A stretch of DNA of 60,694 nucleotides from Bacteroidales bacterium (lineage in GTDB: Bacteria > Bacteroidota > Bacteroidia > Bacteroidales > UBA1402), in NCBI GenBank assembly GCA_017446025.1, contig JAFSRR010000039.1:1-60694 (forward strand), in the 5' to 3' direction. Positions 15,500 to 24,206 of this stretch are shown in pieces. The position numbers and the translations under genes were made by a program. Under the pieces are notes generated by a model that searched no databases, was not told the DNA's origin, and was given only the letters and a program-made list of their open reading frames with translations. Every line of letters begins with the position of its first letter. The first letter of the stretch is position 1.

Positions 15500-18400
15500 A
15501 TGTCTATGAAAATTATCCGACGCCTTTTGCCCCTGCTGCTTGCCTGGCTGCTGTGGCTGCCGCTCCCGGCCGCCGACATGCAGATACGGCCCTATGTCAC
15601 CGCCACGCATTTTGCCAGCGATGACGAGATGCTGCAGGGCAACATCACCTGGTTGCTGCAGGATGGTCGGGGCATGGTGTGGATCGGCTCGTTCAACGGC
15701 TTGAACAAATACGACGGCTACGAGTGGGAAAAATTCAAGTCCTATCCCGACCGCAATTCCATTTTGCGTTCCAACCGCATCAACCTTTTCTGGGAAAACT
15801 CGCTGGGCGACTTTTATTGCGATGCCGGCAGCCGTCTCTACCACTTCGACGTGGACAAAAGGCTGTTCTCCGATATCCAGCAGGTCATCGAAGACAAGTA
15901 TCACCTGAGCCCACACATCACGAGGGGGTATGCCCTTTCCAACCATCACAGCTACTTGATTGGCGATAGAGGCGAGTGCTTCCGCATCAACGATGAACGC
16001 CCCGAAGATGATATCCAGCTCCTGGATTTTCACACATCTCGTTCAGATCTGATTTTTAACGTGTTCCAAGACAGCCATGGCCGTGAATGGATACTCTCCA
16101 GCGAGGGCACCTGGTGCAACGGCCTGTCGGAAGTCTTCAGCAAAAGACCTCTTCGTTTCTGGATGGAAAAAGACGATGAAGTCTGGCTCACTTCGGCCGA
16201 CGGCAGGACACTGGCCATCTGGTCTTATGCCGTCGGCAAAACCGTTTACTACGATTTTATCAATGAAAACGGCTATATCTATGAACAGCAAGTCGTGGGT
16301 GACAGTCTGCTGTATGTAGCTTCGGGCGACGGACTCTGGCAGGTGACCGTCAAAATCGGGCAGCCAGATGTCCAACCCACCATGAGCCGACTGACCGGGC
16401 TGGTATTCCAACATTTCTACGTTACTCAACGAGGAGTCATTTGGGGACTGACCCCCGATATGGAAATCTTTCGCGTCGATCCGCAAGCGGGCCGGAATCC
16501 GGAAATCAAACAGATCGACCGTCCCGCCGACCATAGCTTCAGCGATTCACGTGTACAGTTCCACGAGGATGCCAACGGGTATTGCTGGATGTTCTGCTTT
16601 GACAACAGCGATGTACTCTACTACAACGAATCTTCCGGCCGACTGGAGCGGCCCCTGCTCTCCCACGATATTTCATCGCAAAAAACCTACGGTTTCTTTA
16701 TTGACCGGCAAGGGGAAGTCTGGTACCGGGGACGCCACCATGTCGATTTGCTGCAGATTCACGACGAGCCCTTCAAATTGTTGGACGGCCCCAGCGACAA
16801 CGAAGTCCGCAGCCTGCTCGTTGACAGTCGCGAAAGGCTGTGGATCGGCATCAGGGACAAGGGCGTTCTGTGCCTCGACCGCAATTATGTCCCCATCGAC
16901 AGTTTCATGATAGACGGCACCGCCTACTGTTTTATGGAAGACAGCCATGCAAACCTGTGGATCGGCAGCAAAGAGGGAGGAGTGTACGTGGTGCCCGGAG
17001 GCGATTTGGGCAACAAATCCCAAATAAGGAACTATCGGCACAAAGAAAACGACCCCAATTCCCTCAGCTCCGACAATGTCTATCAGATTGTCGAAGACAG
17101 CTACGGACAGATTTGGGTCGCCACCTTCGGGGGCGGCATCTGCCTGTTTAAGGACGGCGTTTTCCATCATCAATCCAACCGCCTGGGCTACAGCTCGCAG
17201 CTGCCCGAAACAGTGCGCTGCCTGCACGAAGTAAGACCGGGTGTTTTCATGGTGGGGGCCCGCAACGGATTGTTCCTGTTCGACAACCGTTTCGATACAC
17301 CGGAAAACATCCACATGCTGCATTATACCAAGCAAGCTCACGACCTGAACAGTCTGCCCGACAACGACATCATGAACATCATGGTGACCGAAGACAGCAT
17401 GATTGTGCTGACCACCAACAGCGGAGGTATCTGCCGAGTGATCACGCCGCTCGACCGACTTCTCAGTGAGCCGCTTCGTTTTGAATCGTTCACCAAGAAC
17501 GACGGCCTGGCCAGTGATGTAGCCTATGCAGCCCTGGAAGATACCCAAAATTATATATGGGTGGTCAGCGGGCAGGCCCTGTCACGGCTGCAAAGAGGGT
17601 TCACCGAGGCCGACCCCACTCGCAAGTCTTCCTCTGTCAGCATTTTCGATGTGACATCCTTTCCCGAAAAGACGTCCTTCTCAGAAGCATTGCCCGTCAT
17701 GTCAGGCAACCGGCTGATACTGGGCACTATGAACGGCCTTTTCATCGTAGAGACAGACAAGATGCCGTCCAATGTCTATCTACCGCCGCTCATTGTCGAA
17801 AACCTGTCGCTAAACGATGCCGAGAGCGATGACAACCGTTCCGCCACCATCCGGTTTACCGCCCTGGACTACCGCGACAAGCGTCATTTGAAATATGCTT
17901 ACCGACTGGATAATGTGGATCGACAATGGAACATCACCTCCAACACGGCGGTCACCTACGTCAATCTGCCGGTCGGCCGGCACACCTTCCATGTACGTTC
18001 GACCAATGCCGACGGACTGTGGATCGACAACGAACAGACGCTGACGCTCTATGTGAAGCCCCGCTTCTTTGAAACCTGGGTCGGCCGTGCTTTGCTGCTG
18101 GTTGCTGCCATCATCCTCCTGTACACCGTATCCTATTACATCGGTCGTGTCTATCGGCTGCGTCATGCCCTGACCGAGGAACAGGAGAGCACCAACACCA
18201 AACTGCGCTTTTTCACCGACATCAGTCACGAGTTGCGCACACCGCTCACACTGATCGACGGCCCGGTGAGCGAAGTGCTCGAAGACCAGACCCTGTCGGA
18301 TCAGTCGCGCTACTACCTGGAAGTGGTCCAAAAGAACGTGCGCCGGCTGCTCAACCTGGTCAACCAGATCCTCGACTTCCGCAAGCTCCAGAACCACAAA

Positions 18401-19789
18401 ATGACCCTGTTGGTTGAAGAAATTTCCCTCCGCCCCTTCCTGGAAGGCATCATGGAAAACTTCCGCGAATTGGCCCGCGACCACCAAATCGACTTCACCC
18501 TAGACTGTGCCGGAGACCTGCCTCCGCTCTGGGCCGACCGCGACAAACTGGAAAAAATCTGCTTCAATCTCCTTTCCAACGCCTTCAAATACACAGACAA
18601 CGGCAAGGCCATCACACTCAAGGCCGGCACTGCCTCCCATGGCGGCAAAGAAGAAATTGTCATCACGGTGTCCGACCAGGGCAAGGGCATTCGCAAGGAA
18701 GACATCGACAAACTCTTCCAGCGCTTTGAGACCATCATGCAGAACAACCTGTTCAAGCCTTCTTCGGGCATCGGCCTGGCCCTGGTCAAACAGCTTGTCG
18801 AGCTGCACCATGCCCGTATAGAGGTCGAGAGCGAACCGGGTCGTGGCAGCGACTTCATCCTTGTATTCAAGGCAGGGAAACACCATTTCGAGCAGGACCA
18901 GAACGTGCAGTTCCGCATAGCAGACAGCCCGCTGCCGCAGGAGACTTTGCCCGAGATGGCCTTGGACGAAGCACAAGCGGAAGAGACCGATTCCGTCAAG
19001 GTGCTGGTGGTTGAAGACAACGACGAACTGCGTGATTTCATCTCCAAAATCCTAAGTGCCGACTATCAGGTGTTGACCGCCACCGACGGCCAGGAAGGAC
19101 TGACCATCGGCAAACAGCAGTGGCCCGACCTGATCATCACCGATATCATGATGCCGCGCATGGATGGTTTCGAGATGATCCGTCACCTGAAGGAAGACCC
19201 CGATCTTTACGCCGTTCCCATCATTGCACTCACGGCCAAGGGAGCCATGGACGACAAGATCCATGGCATCGAGATTGGGGTCGACGACTATGTGCTCAAA
19301 CCTTTTAGCTCGGCCTACCTGAAAGCCCGTGTTGCCGCCCTCATCGGGCAGCGCAAACGCCTGCAACGGCATTTCATGGACTTGCTCAGCCAAGGGGGCA
19401 ACGCACTCACCCGCCGCAGCCTGGAGCCCGAAATGCCCGACATCACCCCGGCCGACGAACTATTTATCCAGGATGTCATGGCCTTTATCGAGAAAAACAT
19501 CGACAACGCCGAACTCACCATCGACGAGTTTGCCGATGCCATGAAAATGGGGCGTACCGTGTTCTACAACAAGATCAAGTCGACCCTGGGCCTGACGCCC
19601 ATCGACTTTGTCCAGGAGATGCGTATCAAACGGGCCGTGCAGCTGATGAAAAGCAGCGATTTCACCATTGCAGAAATCGCTTACCAGACCGGTTTCAACG
19701 ATCCTAAGTATTTCAGCCGCAGCTTCAAGAAACACATGAACGCCACGCCTTCGGAATACATCAAGAAATTGCAGGCCGACAAAAAATGA
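15500..19789 (+). CDS. Hybrid two-component system regulator (HTCS) of the pectin locus
   Basis: 1429 residues combining sensor and DNA-binding regulator in one inner-membrane protein. A signal/anchor helix (residues about 5-25) is followed by a periplasmic double-propeller region of Reg_prop repeats (for example LLQDGRGMVWIGSFNGLNKYDG, LWIGSKEGGVYV, IWVATFGGGICLFKDG) and a Y_Y_Y domain (about 770-855, with YRLDNVDRQW). One membrane helix (about 865-885) leads to the kinase: His910 in DISHELRTPLT, LLSNAFKYTDNG, and SSGIGLALVKQL. A receiver domain follows with phospho-acceptor Asp1215 in IITDIMMPRMDG, then an AraC-type double helix-turn-helix (TIAEIAYQTGFNDPKYFSRSF). Such proteins bind oligosaccharides in the periplasm and activate the neighbouring utilisation locus. 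An ATG at 15506 is an alternative start. Confidence 0.93.
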   Translation: MSMKIIRRLLPLLLAWLLWLPLPAADMQIRPYVTATHFASDDEMLQGNITWLLQDGRGMVWIGSFNGLNKYDGYEWEKFKSYPDRNSILRSNRINLFWENSLGDFYCDAGSRLYHFDVDKRLFSDIQQVIEDKYHLSPHITRGYALSNHHSYLIGDRGECFRINDERPEDDIQLLDFHTSRSDLIFNVFQDSHGREWILSSEGTWCNGLSEVFSKRPLRFWMEKDDEVWLTSADGRTLAIWSYAVGKTVYYDFINENGYIYEQQVVGDSLLYVASGDGLWQVTVKIGQPDVQPTMSRLTGLVFQHFYVTQRGVIWGLTPDMEIFRVDPQAGRNPEIKQIDRPADHSFSDSRVQFHEDANGYCWMFCFDNSDVLYYNESSGRLERPLLSHDISSQKTYGFFIDRQGEVWYRGRHHVDLLQIHDEPFKLLDGPSDNEVRSLLVDSRERLWIGIRDKGVLCLDRNYVPIDSFMIDGTAYCFMEDSHANLWIGSKEGGVYVVPGGDLGNKSQIRNYRHKENDPNSLSSDNVYQIVEDSYGQIWVATFGGGICLFKDGVFHHQSNRLGYSSQLPETVRCLHEVRPGVFMVGARNGLFLFDNRFDTPENIHMLHYTKQAHDLNSLPDNDIMNIMVTEDSMIVLTTNSGGICRVITPLDRLLSEPLRFESFTKNDGLASDVAYAALEDTQNYIWVVSGQALSRLQRGFTEADPTRKSSSVSIFDVTSFPEKTSFSEALPVMSGNRLILGTMNGLFIVETDKMPSNVYLPPLIVENLSLNDAESDDNRSATIRFTALDYRDKRHLKYAYRLDNVDRQWNITSNTAVTYVNLPVGRHTFHVRSTNADGLWIDNEQTLTLYVKPRFFETWVGRALLLVAAIILLYTVSYYIGRVYRLRHALTEEQESTNTKLRFFTDISHELRTPLTLIDGPVSEVLEDQTLSDQSRYYLEVVQKNVRRLLNLVNQILDFRKLQNHKMTLLVEEISLRPFLEGIMENFRELARDHQIDFTLDCAGDLPPLWADRDKLEKICFNLLSNAFKYTDNGKAITLKAGTASHGGKEEIVITVSDQGKGIRKEDIDKLFQRFETIMQNNLFKPSSGIGLALVKQLVELHHARIEVESEPGRGSDFILVFKAGKHHFEQDQNVQFRIADSPLPQETLPEMALDEAQAEETDSVKVLVVEDNDELRDFISKILSADYQVLTATDGQEGLTIGKQQWPDLIITDIMMPRMDGFEMIRHLKEDPDLYAVPIIALTAKGAMDDKIHGIEIGVDDYVLKPFSSAYLKARVAALIGQRKRLQRHFMDLLSQGGNALTRRSLEPEMPDITPADELFIQDVMAFIEKNIDNAELTIDEFADAMKMGRTVFYNKIKSTLGLTPIDFVQEMRIKRAVQLMKSSDFTIAEIAYQTGFNDPKYFSRSFKKHMNATPSEYIKKLQADKK

Positions 19790-19821
19790 AGAGCGCAGCT
19801 TCATCAACGAAGCCACGCTCT
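19781..19821 (-). terminator. Terminator hairpin shared by the HTCS and CE8 gene ends
   Basis: AGAGCG-CA-GCTTC / GAAGC-CA-CGCTCT (19790-19802 with 19809-19821), interrupted stem with a 6-nt loop. On the minus strand it is followed by TTCATTTTTT, a good T tract, so it ends the CE8 transcript; on the plus strand the downstream is only moderately T-rich. Confidence 0.6.
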
Positions 19822-19843
19822 CTCTACCAACCTTTATTTACAA

Positions 19844-21658
19844 CTATAAAACTGCTTTCAATACACAAACGCCATTGTTGGCGACAATCTTCGCGATGAA
19901 AAAACGCTCGGTCAATTCCCGGCGTACATTGTTTTCCAATTCAAACTGGCCGACCAGACGTCCGGTCACCGAGTACAGCGAAACCTGGGCCTTGCCCTCG
20001 AATCCGCCGGCCACGATAGCGTTGCCGTCATATATGGCATCCAGCCTGTCGGCCGTCTTAGTCTGAATGCCGTCCACGAAAGGGACATTGGAGACAAGGC
20101 CCAGCGTACCATACATGTTGACGGCCCGCACGCGGTAATCGGTAGCCTGCGTGCCATCGGCCACAGGGTAGGAAGTCTCGGTCGTAAAGGCCTTGAATGC
20201 TCCCTGATAGAGCACTTCGTAGCAAATAGCCTGAGGCTCTTTGGTCCATACGATATTGTTGCCTTCGATGGTCACCTGCGGGGCAGGCAATTCGACGGTG
20301 ATTTCATAAGGATTCCAGCCGTCACTGCCGCTGAGCACGGTGCGGACAGTCAAGGCGTCGGCCTCTTCCTTGGTCAGGACGGCCTTGGCTGTGCAGGTCT
20401 CTTCGGGATTGCTCTCGGTGCCGCCACGCCAGTACCAGGTGTTGCGACCCTTCAGACTGACAGGATTGCCCTGGTAGTTCATCGTGTTGTATTCGGCAAA
20501 TACCACAGGCAGACCTCCCATGTGGTTGATCCAGCCGGCCGTTGCAAAAGTGACATCTTTCGACAGGGTGGAATTGATGAACGAGGCTCTGGGATAGTTG
20601 TGCCAGGGACGGCCGAAATAATTGTTCGTGCGCATCGTGCCGGGCTTGCTCGACACAATGTCGCAATTGCGGAAGACATAGCCGTATTTCACACCGGCGC
20701 CATGTGAGGGAGCCACGATGACCGAACCGTTGCGGCACAGGGCGATGGTGCAGCTGTCAAGTACCATGTCGCCCGAGCAATAGATGAAATCGACAGCGCC
20801 CTCGATATAGCAACGGCGGGCGTAATGACGATGCTCGTCACTACCCGTCTGCCAGGTGTCCTGATAGCTCTTCAGCTTGGCATTGAAAATGGTGAAGCGG
20901 TCGGCGTAGCTACCCAGGGCCAAAGCCTGCGGGCCAGCCTGGTTGTCGTAGCCCCAGGAATCGATGACCGTCATGTTGTGCAGGTAGAAATTGGGAGCGT
21001 TGGCCACCAAGACCGGTCCCTGCCCTTCGGCATCGGCGAAATTGGCATTGTCGCGTTCATGACCGCCATTCGAAGTGATGGAAAACTTCAACACCGTCTT
21101 CTCGGGATCTTCACCTACCAGGGAAATATAGGGCTGTGTCTTGCTGGCGCGGACCAGTTCGACATACTCACCGTTCTTGACAAATATCAGCCAGGGCTGG
21201 GTGCGGTTTTGAGGAGCGGCTTTGACGGCGGCACGGATGCTGGTGTAGTCGCCACTGCCGTCGGCTGCCACGATGGCATCGAAAACCTTGGCCGCGGGAG
21301 CCACCGTGGTGAAAGTGTAGGTACCGCCCTTGATGGGCTGCTGGCCGTTCTTGGTCAGATAGGCTCCGTCCTTGATGACCAGGGTGTAGGTAGTGGCATA
21401 GCGCAACTGGCCGGGCTTGATAATGGCATAGCTGCCGGTAACAGTAGCCTGGGGCAACAACTCCCCGTTCAAAAAGCAACTATCCGAACCATTGATCAAT
21501 GCCTCATCACTCTGCAGCACAATCTGCGAATTCAACGCCACGTTCTGCTGCCCGTTGGTCGGAGCCTTGGGATAGACCGGGACGGCAGCTTCCACTCTCA
21601 GGGAAGCAGTCACAGCCATCAGACCGATCAACATCATAGTATAATTACCGAATCTCAT
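19844..21658 (-). CDS. CE8 pectinesterase, secreted
   Basis: 604 residues from the ATG at 21658. It removes methyl esters from homogalacturonan so that lyases can act. Signal peptide (about 1-25), then an Ig-like Big_5 domain (about 28-120, APTNGQQNVALNSQIVLQS onwards), then the CE8 beta-helix starting DAIVAADGSGDYTSIRAAV. Family motifs: GPQALALGSYADRF, SYQDTWQT, GAVDFIYCSG (the catalytic Asp; C in place of the usual G) and FGRPW (catalytic Arg). A fibronectin-like segment and a sorting-type tail (SVTGRLVGQFEL) close the protein. A longer frame from 21724 is unlikely because the promoter lies inside that extension. Confidence 0.88.
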   Translation of the reverse strand: MRFGNYTMMLIGLMAVTASLRVEAAVPVYPKAPTNGQQNVALNSQIVLQSDEALINGSDSCFLNGELLPQATVTGSYAIIKPGQLRYATTYTLVIKDGAYLTKNGQQPIKGGTYTFTTVAPAAKVFDAIVAADGSGDYTSIRAAVKAAPQNRTQPWLIFVKNGEYVELVRASKTQPYISLVGEDPEKTVLKFSITSNGGHERDNANFADAEGQGPVLVANAPNFYLHNMTVIDSWGYDNQAGPQALALGSYADRFTIFNAKLKSYQDTWQTGSDEHRHYARRCYIEGAVDFIYCSGDMVLDSCTIALCRNGSVIVAPSHGAGVKYGYVFRNCDIVSSKPGTMRTNNYFGRPWHNYPRASFINSTLSKDVTFATAGWINHMGGLPVVFAEYNTMNYQGNPVSLKGRNTWYWRGGTESNPEETCTAKAVLTKEEADALTVRTVLSGSDGWNPYEITVELPAPQVTIEGNNIVWTKEPQAICYEVLYQGAFKAFTTETSYPVADGTQATDYRVRAVNMYGTLGLVSNVPFVDGIQTKTADRLDAIYDGNAIVAGGFEGKAQVSLYSVTGRLVGQFELENNVRRELTERFFIAKIVANNGVCVLKAVL

Positions 21659-21680
21659 ACCGTGTTTATTAGATAGCGTA

Positions 21681-21709
21681 CAAAAGTACAGGCAAAACAG
21701 GAGCCAAAA
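21681..21709 (-). promoter_or_regulatory. Promoter of the CE8 pectinesterase gene
   Basis: Minus strand: TTTTG (21709-21705), 16-bp spacer, TACTTTTG (21688-21681). The leader to the ATG at 21658 would be about 16 nt. An ATCCACC word (21716-21710) lies 21 bp upstream of the -7; see the operator finding. Confidence 0.55.
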
Positions 21710-21724
21710 GGTGGATTTTCTCAC

Positions 21725-21753
21725 AAAAAAAGGGGACGGATTATCCGTCCCCT
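21725..21753 (-). terminator. Rho-independent terminator of the beta-helix protein gene
   Basis: Perfect 10-bp stem AGGGGACGGA/TCCGTCCCCT (21731-21740 with 21744-21753) with a 3-nt loop. On the minus strand it is followed by seven Ts; Ts also follow on the plus strand, so it can work both ways. Confidence 0.85.
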
Positions 21754-21777
21754 CATTTTTTCAGATATTTGGTCCAA

Positions 21778-23997
21778 TTATTTGACCAGTACTTTCTTGC
21801 CGTTGATGATGTAGAGACCCGGCTGGGTAGCTTCCATCACACGACGACCCATCAGATCGAAGATCATTTCCTTGGTCTCAGCCTTCGGAGTGATAATGGC
21901 AACGGGTTTGGCTTCGGCAATCAAGAAGATATTCTTGACATAGACACCATAGACGTCAAACAAACGATTGGTGTCGTAGCCGCTGTTGACATCAGGAATC
22001 AAACGCACATAAACCAGTTCTTTGTTGGCGGTGTTATCCAGCTTGACATCGTAGTGAGTATAGCCGCCGGTGGTGGCAATCGTGTCGGGAGCGCTTTCCC
22101 AGCTGCTGCCGTCGTACGAATACTGCACCTTGTAGTTATAGTGACCCATATAGGTACGCTTGATATCGAAGCTATACTGGATGTCACCCTTGTAAGCCTT
22201 GGTGCTGACAGCAGTCTGCCAGTAGAAGCCCTGATCCTTATAATAGGCCGAGCTGTCCATTGAATTGTCGGGATTCTTGTATTCCGTACCATCGCCACTG
22301 TTCGTGCAGCGCAGCCACGTTACAGCCGACTGAGGATCAGCGTCGCCGCGGATCCAGTAGCCACTGGTCCAGGGAGCATCCGGATAAAGAGTATAGTACA
22401 GATCCAGGGTGGGAACAATCGTATCGGAATACTTGTCGCTCAACCAGTCGGCAGGACGCAGCTGTGTGGCGGTGCTCTTGGTCAGGTCGAAGTCCCATCC
22501 GCAGATGTAATCCTTGGCTTCGAATTCGAGCTCGATGGCCAGGTTCTTGTTCATGGTGATCATGAATTCAGGAGCATAGTAGAACTCACCGGCATTGTCG
22601 CTACCCATGATGAATTCCAGCACCATGTTGGTCTGGGCGGTAACAACCACTTCTTCGCCCTCTTCGTAGAGGTGGCCGTCACGAGCGGGGCTGACAGCGA
22701 ACGTGCCACCACCCTTGCAAGTGATTTCCAGCGAATACATATTCATCTTTTCGAAGACAGCCAGGACGGTCTTGTCACCGGTCATTTCGAAAGTGTATTC
22801 AGCGTCGGTGCTAAGCTGTGTACCAGTGGCATCAACCCACTTGACAAACTTGAAGCCGTAGTTCTTTACAGCCTTCAGGGTGACCATCTTGCCACCGGGC
22901 ACCTTGCCCGAAGGGCCACTGACCACACCGGCCAAAGAATCGACATTGGCAGCCAAGCCCTGAGTCAGGGTGTACAGGCCGCTAACTTCAACCAACCATT
23001 CGGTATCACCCAGGACACCACCTTCCGTACCCTTGCCTTCAAGAGCGGAATAGCCTTTATACAAAGTAAAATCGGCATTGGCAGCATCGGCGAAAGCACT
23101 GGCGGGAGTTGCCAGACCCAGGTCGGTAAGCGTATAGTTGTTGGCGATTTCGGCATCACCCAGATCTTCGTTCCAGGCAGGAATCTGCCAGCCTTCAATC
23201 AGGTTGTTCTTGACAGTAACCGTCCAGTAACCGGCTCTTACATCCCACAGCTTGCCGGCAGACTTGCCGTCGGGGCAAAGGATGACATTGTCGGTAAAGG
23301 TCATGACCGAGCCTTCGCCTGTAGCATTGCCGGAAACATTGTTGATGGTGCGGTTGGCATCGCGGCAGCCAGAGTACATAGTGTTATGGGTGAAGATAAA
23401 TTCGAAAGTATGTTCGGTAGCAGCTCTGGGGTTGTAGAAGCATTCCATACCTTCGTTTCCATAGAGCGTCGATTCGTTGATGACCCACTTCCAGATAGGA
23501 GTGGTGTGCCAAGACATGTTCCAGTTGCCGGTGTTCAGATTGCGCAATACACAATTCTGGAATTCCACCAGTTCCAGAGCAGTTGTGGCGGCATCTCCGC
23601 CAAGATAGAATGTGCAGCGGCTGACATTCTGCAGAGTGGTGTTGACAAAACGGATGTGCTTGATGTGACCCGTCGGAGTGAAGTTGAACAGATAGGAGGC
23701 ACCGTCACCGATGGTCACACCATCGTAGGTGATACCGCCATCGACACCGCCGCCACGGATTTCACCCGTCAGGAAGACTTCGCTGGTGTCGGCAAAAGCC
23801 TTGACCGTGATGCACTTGCCAGTGGGCAGATCCTGGTTGGCATAGGTACCGCTGTAAAGCAGCAGGACATCGCCGTCGGCAGCGCCTGCGTATGCGGTAG
23901 CATAATCGGCAGGGCTCTCAACAGTGATGTTGGCAGCAGAAGCAAACATTGCTACTGCAAACGAACAAACCAAAAGAGTAATTTTCTTCATGTTCAA
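21778..23997 (-). CDS. Secreted beta-helix protein with InlB-type repeat and C-terminal sorting-like tail
   Basis: 739 residues, function unknown. Signal peptide (about 1-22, ending FASAA). Residues about 25-320 look like a right-handed beta-helix resembling pectate-lyase-like folds or DUF4957/DUF5123 proteins (ITVESPADYATAYAGAADGD, then rows such as IKHIRFVNTTLQNVSRCTFY). A divergent InlB repeat follows at about 355-415 (NYGFKFVKWVDATGTQLSTD ... VLAVFEK), then a similar SPARDGHLYEEGEEVVV segment and a beta-sandwich region. It ends IFDLMGRRVMEATQPGLYII with a basic terminus, as in type-IX-like sorted proteins. Its place in the locus suggests pectin binding or cleavage. I cannot point to catalytic residues. 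Confidence 0.8.
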   Translation of the reverse strand: MNMKKITLLVCSFAVAMFASAANITVESPADYATAYAGAADGDVLLLYSGTYANQDLPTGKCITVKAFADTSEVFLTGEIRGGGVDGGITYDGVTIGDGASYLFNFTPTGHIKHIRFVNTTLQNVSRCTFYLGGDAATTALELVEFQNCVLRNLNTGNWNMSWHTTPIWKWVINESTLYGNEGMECFYNPRAATEHTFEFIFTHNTMYSGCRDANRTINNVSGNATGEGSVMTFTDNVILCPDGKSAGKLWDVRAGYWTVTVKNNLIEGWQIPAWNEDLGDAEIANNYTLTDLGLATPASAFADAANADFTLYKGYSALEGKGTEGGVLGDTEWLVEVSGLYTLTQGLAANVDSLAGVVSGPSGKVPGGKMVTLKAVKNYGFKFVKWVDATGTQLSTDAEYTFEMTGDKTVLAVFEKMNMYSLEITCKGGGTFAVSPARDGHLYEEGEEVVVTAQTNMVLEFIMGSDNAGEFYYAPEFMITMNKNLAIELEFEAKDYICGWDFDLTKSTATQLRPADWLSDKYSDTIVPTLDLYYTLYPDAPWTSGYWIRGDADPQSAVTWLRCTNSGDGTEYKNPDNSMDSSAYYKDQGFYWQTAVSTKAYKGDIQYSFDIKRTYMGHYNYKVQYSYDGSSWESAPDTIATTGGYTHYDVKLDNTANKELVYVRLIPDVNSGYDTNRLFDVYGVYVKNIFLIAEAKPVAIITPKAETKEMIFDLMGRRVMEATQPGLYIINGKKVLVK

Positions 23998-24034
23998 ATA
24001 ATTTATTGGTTAAACATAGGAAATTCAAGTGGCC

Positions 24035-24042
24035 CAAAGGTA
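24035..24042 (-). promoter_or_regulatory. -7 element of the beta-helix protein gene
   Basis: Minus strand TACCTTTG, exact consensus match; leader about 31 nt to the ATG at 23997. Instead of a TTTG, the -33 position is occupied by the inverted repeat CCTTCC-ACA-GGAAGG (24048-24062), suggesting dependence on an activator. Confidence 0.55.
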
Positions 24043-24047
24043 CGCCT

Positions 24048-24157
24048 CCTTCCACAGGAAGGGGTGGATTTTTTATGGGGATTGGTGCAATTTTTTTTCA
24101 CCGCTACGTTTTATCCACCCGGACGATTTGTCCACCTATTTCATAAAAAAATACACC
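24048..24157. promoter_or_regulatory. Candidate operator region of the pectin locus
   Basis: Contains CCTTCC-ACA-GGAAGG (24048-24062), the 8-bp inverted repeat GGGTGGAT (24062-24069) / ATCCACCC (24113-24120), and plus-strand repeats ATCCACC (24113), GTCCACC (24130) and ATACACC (24151), 17 and 21 bp apart. The last is 21 bp upstream of the PL1 -7; the minus-strand ATCCACC (24069-24063) is 20 bp upstream of the other -7. AraC-type regulators usually bind direct repeats of this kind. The local HTCS is the obvious candidate. Confidence 0.5.
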
Positions 24158-24178
24158 TGCGCATGTACGCGTGCGAGG

Positions 24179-24186
24179 TATCTTTG
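24179..24186 (+). promoter_or_regulatory. -7 element of the pectin operon
   Basis: TATCTTTG, exact match; no TTTG at the -33 position, again as expected of an activator-dependent promoter. Leader about 14 nt to the ATG at 24207. Confidence 0.6.
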
Positions 24187-24206
24187 CCCACGAAAGAAAC
24201 AAGCGT

